A stretch of DNA of 58,085 nt, from contig NZ_JADEWR010000018.1 of NCBI RefSeq assembly GCF_015207525.1, positions 40,649 to 98,733 on the forward strand, given 5' to 3'. The position numbers and the translations under genes were made by a program. Positions within the stretch are counted from its first letter, which is position 1, and each line of letters starts with the position of its first letter. This document shows, in pieces, positions 52,471 through 58,085 of the stretch. The notes below the pieces were generated by a model that saw nothing but the letters and a program-made list of their open reading frames with translations, searched no databases and had not been told where the DNA came from. The stretch comes from Nodosilinea sp. LEGE 06152 (GTDB lineage: Bacteria > Cyanobacteriota > Cyanobacteriia > Phormidesmidales > Phormidesmidaceae).

Positions 52471-52818
52471 CTAGCCCGGTGGCCACCCTAGACCTCGACC
52501 ACCTAGCAGGTGCAGATGCAAATGGTAAACCGTTTGTCCGCCATTGTCTCCAGTATTAATTACCACTCGATAGCCCTCTTCAGTTAAGCCCAGCTGATCG
52601 GCAATTTCTTTAACTGTTAGTAACAAATGTCCCAACAGTTCTTTATCATCTGCAGTCGCATCTGACAGCTTAGGAATCGGCTGTTTGGGAATAACCAGAA
52701 TGTGGGTTGGGGCCTGGGGTGTAATGTCGTTAAAGGCCAGACAGAGATCATCCTCATAGACAATGTTGGCCGGAATTTCTTTGCGAATGATTTTGCCAAA
52801 GATAGTGTCGCCACTCAT
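52471..52818 (-). CDS. HIT-family nucleotide hydrolase (HINT-like)
   Basis: A 115-residue histidine-triad protein. TIFGKIIRKEIPANIVYEDD opens the fold, THILVIPKQPI follows, and YHLHLHLLGGRGLGWPPG holds the His-x-His-x-His catalytic triad. HINT proteins hydrolyse AMP-linked phosphoramidates such as AMP-lysine. Length and motif are complete. It lies upstream of psbA on the same strand, 208 bases from its start. Confidence 0.95.
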   Translation of the reverse strand: MSGDTIFGKIIRKEIPANIVYEDDLCLAFNDITPQAPTHILVIPKQPIPKLSDATADDKELLGHLLLTVKEIADQLGLTEEGYRVVINTGDNGGQTVYHLHLHLLGGRGLGWPPG

Positions 52819-52904
52819 GGAAAAAACTAGGCTATAAGACGCCGCTATTGTCGCACGGGCTCAGGAATGGTGGGGAGCAGAGCGATACCGCTTCCTCCCC
52901 ACCA

Positions 52905-53357
52905 TCAAAAGACTCGCCGCAGGCGTTCTAGCAGCACCCGGAGGGTCTCTAGCTCTGCCGGGCTCAGCTGTTCAAACCGCTCTTTTACGTGGGCAATGTG
53001 CGCCGGAAACACCTGCTCAAACACCGCTTGCCCAGCGGTGGTGAGCTGTACAACAACGCTGCGGCGGTTGTCGGCGGGGGTTTCGCGCTGCACCAGCTGC
53101 TTTTGCACCAGGCGATCGACTACCCCGGTCAGGGTGCCCTTGGTAATCAGGGTTTTTTCGCCGATGTCGCCCATGGTCATGCCCTGGGTGTTGCCCAGGG
53201 TGGCGATTACATCAAACTGGGCGGGGGTGAGGTCAAACTGCCGCACATGGGCGTCAGAATAGGCCGAAAACGCCTGGTAAGCTCGCGCCAGCTCCCGCAT
53301 AACCGGAATGAATGGCTCCTGGGCCGCCTGGGCGGATGAAGCAGAGGGCATAGGCAT
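52905..53357 (-). CDS. MarR-family transcriptional regulator
   Basis: A 150-residue winged-helix repressor. FDLTPAQFDVIATLGNTQGM, IGEKTLITKGTLTGVVDRLV (recognition helix region) and VQRETPADNRRSVVVQLTTA (wing) match MarR. It probably binds DNA as a dimer and responds to small phenolic or oxidising ligands. A palindrome GTTAGA-TTAAT-TCTAAC lies 18 bases before its start, at the end of the carotenoid oxygenase gene, suggesting autoregulation. Start codons at 53357 and 53351 are both possible. Confidence 0.92.
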   Translation of the reverse strand: MPMPSASSAQAAQEPFIPVMRELARAYQAFSAYSDAHVRQFDLTPAQFDVIATLGNTQGMTMGDIGEKTLITKGTLTGVVDRLVQKQLVQRETPADNRRSVVVQLTTAGQAVFEQVFPAHIAHVKERFEQLSPAELETLRVLLERLRRVF

Positions 53358-53374
53358 CAGCCCGTATAGTTCTA

Positions 53375-53391
53375 GTTAGATTAATTCTAAC
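53375..53391. promoter_or_regulatory. Likely MarR operator: GTTAGA-5-TCTAAC palindrome
   Basis: A perfect 6-bp inverted repeat with spacer TTAAT immediately upstream of the marR-type gene and overlapping the stop of the preceding gene. A TATAC element lies between it and the start. MarR proteins often bind such palindromes in their own promoters. Confidence 0.5.
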
Positions 53392-54910
53392 CTTGAGCGT
53401 CCTGGGAGCCAGCCTCTGGCCCAAAGTAGTGGGTCACAAAGCTACCGTGCAGACCGTAGGGGACATGGTGGGGCAGCTTGAGCCGGGCCACGGGGCCAGC
53501 GGTGATATCCTTGCCCTCCAGAATGACCAGGTCTGAGCACTGGCGCTCAGCGTTATACATCAGCACTAGCACCCAGCCGTCGTCTTCACCCTGGCCCTGG
53601 GGACGGGGCACAAACAAGGGCTCACCCATAAACCCACGCGGGGCAGCGCTCCACACCTCGGTTTCACCCGTGTGGGTGTCGAGTTTGAGCAGGGCCTGCA
53701 GCGGGGCGTTGCCCTGGGGCTCGTGGGCGGTGCCTATAAATAGATGTCGGTAGGGCCGCCCCAGGTAGTCGGGGTGCAGGGTGGGGAACTCCACACAGCG
53801 GGTCACCTGTTTGCTGACCTCAGCCGTGCCCGCCTCTAGATCCAGGCTAAAGCGCCACAGTTCTCCCGCCGGAACGCTGTCAAAGTCAACTTCGCGAAAG
53901 TCGCTGCTGCCGTCTAGGGAGGGGAAACTGCCGTAGCAAATAGAGTCAATCACGACCCGGCCATCTTGCTCAAAGGCATTGGCGTGGTGAAACACAAAGC
54001 AGGGGTCGGTCTCGATCACCTGCATAGGGTCGCCATTGCGGGGAACGATCAAAATTTTGGTCGGCTCTTTGGGGTTGAAGCTAATGCATTCTGCCGCGCC
54101 CTTAAACCCCAGCAGAAAGGGAATTGGCCCAAAGCTCACCGGGTTCTGGAAAAAGATGGCGTAGTTGGGGGTGAGGGCAAAGTCGTGAATGAAGGCAAAG
54201 CCAGGAATGGTGTGGCTGTACTGACTGAGGGCGTTGCCTTGGGCATCGATTTCGTAGAGCGTAATCTTGCTAGATAGCCCGGTTTTAAGCGAAAAGCCGA
54301 CGAGTCGCTGGTCGCCGTGGTGGCCAGGGTCGATTTTGGGGTGGGCGGTGAAGGAGCCGCCGGGCGCAATTAGCCCGTTTAGGTAGTCTAGCCCCAGGGT
54401 TTCAAGGGTAGCGGGATCCAGGCGGTGAGGTTCAGCCGCTTCCCACAGAGCCAGCAGCTTGTCGGCCCAGTAGACGATGTGGGTGTTGGCAATGTTCTTG
54501 AGGTTGAGGTCAAAGGCGTTGGCCAAAGCACCGCCGGGCTTTTGGGTGCCAAACACGCCGCGAAACAGCGGCTTGTTGGCCTGCTGCTCGGCCACGTAGC
54601 CCGCCGTACGCACAAAGCGGTTGCGAAAGAACGCTTTTCCACCCTGTATGGCAATGCTGCTGATCATGCCATCCCCATCAAAGGGGTGCTTGACGGGGTG
54701 GCCGTGGATGTCGAGCAGTCCGGGGCCGTTGCGAAACAGAGTGCCCTCCAGCTCCGCTGGAATGTGGCCTTCAATGTCGGTGACCCAGTAGCTGTGCTCG
54801 TTGGGCTGAGAGCGGTAGCCGCTGCTCCAGTCTTCAACGGAAAAGGCGGCGGTGTCAGTCCCGGCCTCGGCGGTCATGGTGGGGGAGTTAATGATGGGGT
54901 AGGTAGGCAT
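53387..54910 (-). CDS. Carotenoid cleavage oxygenase (RPE65/ACO family)
   Basis: About 507 residues of a seven-bladed propeller dioxygenase that cuts carotenoids or apocarotenoids. Landmarks: FRNGPGLLDIHGHPVKHPFD near the N-terminus, and the four iron-binding His regions FTAHPKIDPG, FIHDFALTPNYA, FVFHHANAFEQDG and GLHGSFVTHYFGPE at the end. The frame extends to a TTG at 54967, but the ATG at 54910 (MPTYPI) is preferred; ATG 54877 is also possible. The product may be retinal or another apocarotenoid. It is followed by marR and HIT genes on the same strand. Confidence 0.93.
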   Translation of the reverse strand: MPTYPIINSPTMTAEAGTDTAAFSVEDWSSGYRSQPNEHSYWVTDIEGHIPAELEGTLFRNGPGLLDIHGHPVKHPFDGDGMISSIAIQGGKAFFRNRFVRTAGYVAEQQANKPLFRGVFGTQKPGGALANAFDLNLKNIANTHIVYWADKLLALWEAAEPHRLDPATLETLGLDYLNGLIAPGGSFTAHPKIDPGHHGDQRLVGFSLKTGLSSKITLYEIDAQGNALSQYSHTIPGFAFIHDFALTPNYAIFFQNPVSFGPIPFLLGFKGAAECISFNPKEPTKILIVPRNGDPMQVIETDPCFVFHHANAFEQDGRVVIDSICYGSFPSLDGSSDFREVDFDSVPAGELWRFSLDLEAGTAEVSKQVTRCVEFPTLHPDYLGRPYRHLFIGTAHEPQGNAPLQALLKLDTHTGETEVWSAAPRGFMGEPLFVPRPQGQGEDDGWVLVLMYNAERQCSDLVILEGKDITAGPVARLKLPHHVPYGLHGSFVTHYFGPEAGSQDAQG

Positions 54911-55027
54911 CTCGATTGGAAAGATAAGAGATAGAAGGATCACTAAAGACAGGGTGCATAACCCCAAGCGGTGGTGCCATCTGTCGCCATGCCTGTTTCA
55001 GGCGCGATCGCTGGCTTTAGCTTCAGG

Positions 55028-56446
55028 TCAATCGGGGTCACCAACGGCGACGGGGTGCTCAGCTGAGACAGCGGCAAAAAGAGTAGTTGACACCACAGTT
55101 GTTTCGGCCGGAGGCAGCTCTTCGACGTGACTGTCGCCAACACTTTGAGATGACGACGACGGCAGCAAAAACAGCAGCGGCAGGGGCAGCAGGGTGGTGA
55201 GGTTGGTGATCAGCACCAGCTCCCACAAATTGTCGAAGTTGGTTTCGGTAACGCTGAGCCAGTGGGTGAGCACGGCCCCTAGCTCGTGGGAGAGCAGCCC
55301 GGCTAAGTTCACCACCGACATCAGCAGGGCAAACAGGGTGGCCTCTACGCCGGGAGGGCAGAGGCGAGCTGAGAGCACCAGCACGGGCATAAAGGCGATT
55401 TCGCCCATGACGGTGAGGACTAAACTGTCGCCCAGGCTAAACCATTCGTCACCAATGCCTAGGGTGCGGTTGACGTGGGTAACCAGCAGCAGCATGCTCA
55501 TGCCCAGCAGGCTAGAGAGCACCGTCGACCAGGCAAAGATAGTGCGAAAGGGAACGGTGCGCAAGAATCGTTGAAACACCCAAATGCCTAGCAGCGAGGC
55601 CAGGCTGGTGACCAATCGCACGCGGCCCAAAAACTCGGGCTGAAAGCCTAAATCGTTGGTGGTAAAGAAAAAGAAGGCGGCATCGGCGGTGGGGGTGGCC
55701 TGCCACAGAAATAAAAACAGAGCAGGCATCCAGATCGCCCGCTGCCGAATGGCCTGCCACAGCTGTTTGACCTGGTTGCCCACCACCGTCCAGCTGGGGG
55801 AATCGACCGGGTCTTCGGTAATGAGCACCGCGACGAGGGAGACAATTAGCGGAAAGGTCGCGGTGATGCCAAACACTGCGCGGGTGCTAATGTGCTGGAG
55901 CAGCGCCCCGCCCAGGTAGGCGGTGAGCACGCCACCCACTGCCGAGGTGCCCCAGGCCAGCGATTGCAGGGTACCGGCTTTACCAAGAGACTCGCCTCGG
56001 GCGCGTTCTACTACCAGAGAGTCAACGATCACGTCGCTGACGGCGACAGACAGCGAGCTAAGGGTGATGGCCGCGATCGCAGCCCAGCCCGTCTGCACCA
56101 CCGTAGCCAGCGCCAGCCACGCCCCGGCTCCTAAAATTCCCGACAAAATTAGGTAGGGTCGCCGTCGGTAGCCAAAGATGGGAAGACCATCTGATAGAAG
56201 GCCAAATACGGGCTTGACCGTCCAGGGCAGCGTGGCAATACCGCTGAGGGCAGCCACTTCTGCCGGGGTTAGCCCCAAATCATCTTTAAGGAAAAAACTA
56301 ACTGCCAGCCGGGCCAGGCCCAAAATGCCCTGCACAAAGTACACCAGCAGTATGGCTGCCAGTTCTGAGGTCAGGGGCTGGCCCAGGAGAATGCGATTCT
56401 CCACAAAGCCTTTGATGCCGCTGGTTGAGGAGGAGGAAGCCGTCAT
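55028..56446 (-). CDS. Folate/biopterin transporter (BT1/FBT family)
   Basis: 472 residues with about 12 membrane helices. LLVYFVQGILGLARLAVSFF, FLKDDLGLTPAEVAALSGIA and WTVKPVFGLLSDGLPIFGYR with RRRPYLILSGILG are signature stretches of the BT1 branch of the major facilitator superfamily, which in Synechocystis and plant plastids moves folates. The C-terminal 40 residues are hydrophilic. It lies 118 bases upstream of the carotenoid oxygenase on the same strand. Substrate should be folate or pterin by family only. Confidence 0.9.
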   Translation of the reverse strand: MTASSSSTSGIKGFVENRILLGQPLTSELAAILLVYFVQGILGLARLAVSFFLKDDLGLTPAEVAALSGIATLPWTVKPVFGLLSDGLPIFGYRRRPYLILSGILGAGAWLALATVVQTGWAAIAAITLSSLSVAVSDVIVDSLVVERARGESLGKAGTLQSLAWGTSAVGGVLTAYLGGALLQHISTRAVFGITATFPLIVSLVAVLITEDPVDSPSWTVVGNQVKQLWQAIRQRAIWMPALFLFLWQATPTADAAFFFFTTNDLGFQPEFLGRVRLVTSLASLLGIWVFQRFLRTVPFRTIFAWSTVLSSLLGMSMLLLVTHVNRTLGIGDEWFSLGDSLVLTVMGEIAFMPVLVLSARLCPPGVEATLFALLMSVVNLAGLLSHELGAVLTHWLSVTETNFDNLWELVLITNLTTLLPLPLLFLLPSSSSQSVGDSHVEELPPAETTVVSTTLFAAVSAEHPVAVGDPD

Positions 56447-57156
56447 GAATAAATTAGTCTTGCTAAATATTCGATCGAAGTGCGTTCTCGGATTTGTTAA
56501 GAAATGTCAATGGTCTTCCCCATGATAACTCGTTGGTCGTAGAGGGGTAGGGTACAGCCCTGCCGGATTGCTCTACCGAGGGGTAGACAACCCAGGGGTG
56601 ACAAGCTTGAGGAATAGGGGTGTTAACCCGGTTGCCGCTGCGATTGAGAAACTATGCCATCGGATCAATGGCACGGATTTTAGGGTCACGGATTCTAGGG
56701 CACGGGTCGTGGGTACGGATTGGGGCATGAACTGAGGTACATCGGAGCAGGACCGTGGCAAGGCTTAACCGGGCCGATTTTGAAGGTTATAAAGGCCAGC
56801 GCGTTGCAATTTCTTTGGTCAGTTGGCGAAAAGTACTTGCCCGTGCTTTTACGAAAACAGCTTCTAAAAAGCTGGTGGGATGGTTGAGGGAGCTGGTCAT
56901 GCGCTCGTCGTTTTTGAGGCAGCAGAATAGCCTGTTTTGAAGGAAAATTTGGCCATTTAGCGGCAGGATTACCCCTAGCTGCCTGTAGGTTTTTTTTGTT
57001 GACTCCCCTGGCGAATCCTGCAATAGTTGAGCGTAATTCTCGGGTACGCACCAATCTGGGTTAATCAACGGGTTTTGCGAGTTAGCATACGCCTGTTTTG
57101 CCTGTGGACTTGGTATATTTGCCTAGCCTCCAGTTCTTTGCCTCCATCGTCAGACA
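56447..57156. other. Gene-poor region with short direct repeats
   Basis: About 710 bases without a convincing gene between the BT1 transporter and the PstS-like gene. It contains CACGGATTTTAGGG and CACGGATTCTAGGG in tandem (56672-56700) and a run of eight Ts at 56990-56997 preceded by a weak GGCAG/CTGCC hairpin. Short open frames on both strands (for instance 56755-56940) lack family or codon support. It probably holds the divergent promoters of its flanking genes. Confidence 0.5.
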
Positions 57157-58085
57157 ATGCAGTATTCAGTCAAGCTTTTCGTTGCCGCACTGTTTGCCCT
57201 TAGCCCGGCAGCCCATCCCGCTCTAAGAGATTTCGCCCTGGCTCAGGTTGCCCAGTCTTCACAGTTTTCGCTCCCTGAGACGGTGCCTGCCGGTACCACG
57301 TTGTCAATTCAGAGCTCCCCTAACCTGGGTTTTGCGGCCGAGGCTCTCAAGCAGGAGTTTGAGGCGGCTTACGAGGGCACCGAGGTGGGGGTAGAGGTGA
57401 CCAGCAGCGATGAGGCGATCGCGGCCCTAGTCGGTGGCGATATCGATCTGGCGGCGATCGGGCGTCCCCTGACGGAGGAAGAACAGGCGCAGAACCTCAA
57501 TACAGTCGCCCTAGATCGGGCCAAAATTGCGGTTATTATTGGCCCCGACAACCCCTTCGACGGCAATCTCACCTTTGAGCAGTTTGCTGGTATGTTTCGG
57601 GGCGAAATTACCGACTGGTCAGAGGTTGGAGGCGAGCCTGGCCCGATTCGATTTGTCGATCGCCCCGAAGATAGCGATACCCGTCGTTCGCTGAGTCAGT
57701 ACGACGTTTTTAGCAATGCCCCCTTTGAGGCGGGAGCCACCGCCGAAACGGTAACCGAGGACGACACCGCCGACGTGATTCAGGCCTTGAACGACGATGG
57801 CATTAGCTATGCGATCGCGCCCCATGTGCTTGATCAACCAGCGGTCACCATCGTGCCCATGCACCAGACCCTGCCCGATGATCCCCGCTACCCCTATTCT
57901 CAGCCCCGTTATTTCGTCTACCGTGGTGAGCCTAACCCTGCTGTAGCGGCCTTTTTAGGCTATGCAACCTCCCCGACCGGTTTAGATGCGCTGACGGCGG
58001 CTCAGGTGGCCGAAGTGGGGGCCGTTGCCGCAGGAGTGACTGCCCCCATCGACCCCGTTGCTGACGAAGCGCCAGCGGCAGCCCC
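57157..58085 (+). CDS. PstS-like phosphate-binding periplasmic protein (partial at window end)
   Basis: An open frame from the ATG at 57157 to the window edge (309 codons, no stop). MQYSVKLFVAALFALSPAAH is a signal peptide. The body shows the phosphate-binding fold: TTLSIQSSPNLGFAAEALKQ, LVGGDIDLAAIGRPLTEEE, VIIGPDNPFDGNLTFEQFAG with GEITDWSEVGGEPGPI, and ISYAIAPHVLDQPAVTIVPM. The end becomes Ala/Pro-rich, as in proteins where a PstS-like domain is joined to a C-terminal OmpA-type domain, but that part is outside the window. It likely captures phosphate or another oxyanion. Confidence 0.85.
   Translation, partial: MQYSVKLFVAALFALSPAAHPALRDFALAQVAQSSQFSLPETVPAGTTLSIQSSPNLGFAAEALKQEFEAAYEGTEVGVEVTSSDEAIAALVGGDIDLAAIGRPLTEEEQAQNLNTVALDRAKIAVIIGPDNPFDGNLTFEQFAGMFRGEITDWSEVGGEPGPIRFVDRPEDSDTRRSLSQYDVFSNAPFEAGATAETVTEDDTADVIQALNDDGISYAIAPHVLDQPAVTIVPMHQTLPDDPRYPYSQPRYFVYRGEPNPAVAAFLGYATSPTGLDALTAAQVAEVGAVAAGVTAPIDPVADEAPAAA

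Noticed and set aside
56695..57054. 119-codon minus-strand frame and the opposite 61-codon frame at 56755-56940
   Set aside because: Both lie in the same DNA on opposite strands; neither shows family or codon support. The GTG start of the shorter one has only a weak GGAG.
1..58085. CRISPR array, tRNA, rRNA, transposase or prophage
   Set aside because: Looked for regularly spaced repeats, cloverleaf genes and transposase motifs; none seen. The only tandem array is the coding heptad repeat at 18081-18206.

Overview
The window is cyanobacterial chromosome. Evidence: a complete psbA (D1 protein of photosystem II), a carboxysome-shell pair of CcmK type, a carotenoid oxygenase, a folate/biopterin (BT1) transporter, a heme-c sensor kinase of the Tll0287 type, Uma2-family proteins, and very frequent HIP1 octamers (GCGATCGC) both inside and between genes. 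The moderately high GC and the gene content would suit a leptolyngbyoid/Nodosilinea-like filamentous cyanobacterium, but that placement is a guess. No rRNA, tRNA, CRISPR array, transposase or phage gene was seen.

Layout. (1) 1-8256, minus strand: a polysaccharide synthesis and export operon of three complete family-2 glycosyltransferases plus one cut by the window edge, a family-4 glycosyltransferase, a UDP-galactopyranose-mutase-like flavoprotein, and a Wzm/Wzt-type ABC exporter whose ATPase carries a C-terminal extension typical of glycan-recognising Wzt. (2) 8797-18254: housekeeping and accessory genes. These are a TMEM14-like membrane protein, an SLH lipoprotein with a TTG start and a perfect Shine-Dalgarno sequence, a nucleoside hydrolase/unknown/ccmK3/ccmK4 row, two Uma2 proteins (one ending in six heptad repeats), small stress-type proteins, a GAF protein and an actinobacterial/yeast-type 2-isopropylmalate synthase. 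(3) 18526-27623: a KefB-like antiporter, then a signalling pair (heme-c hybrid histidine kinase, and a REC-REC-PAS-PAS-REC protein with decayed kinase helices), then a ComM/YifB ATPase. (4) 27979-37722: a GNAT acetyltransferase and a compact two-gene non-ribosomal peptide synthetase (C-A-T then docking-C-A-[MT]-T-TE) expected to make a dipeptide-scale product with one N-methylated residue. Its coding sequence contains three repeat-like tracts. (5) 38064-42287: a CrtI/CrtO-like oxidoreductase, a possible 38-residue membrane peptide, a universal stress protein, a cluster of DnaA-box-like sequences that may be the chromosomal origin, and dnaN. (6) 42434-51034: a PLD-like protein, a two-gene membrane unit (UreH/TauE-ferric-reductase-like fusion plus a secreted partner), a GT4 transferase, an orphan LanC-like protein, an endonuclease III, a cupin, an unknown protein and an aldose-epimerase-like protein. 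(7) 51177-58085: psbA with its terminator and upstream hairpin, a HIT protein, a MarR regulator with a likely self-operator, a carotenoid oxygenase, a BT1 transporter, a 0.7-kb gene-poor gap, and the start of a PstS-like phosphate-binding protein that runs off the edge.

The most promising items for novelty are the small NRPS and the repeats carried in it, the candidate oriC at dnaN, the heme-sensor/pseudo-kinase pair with a structured leader, a perfect 32-bp palindrome inside a glycosyltransferase gene, and the orphan LanC. All functional statements come from reading motifs; no database search was run.
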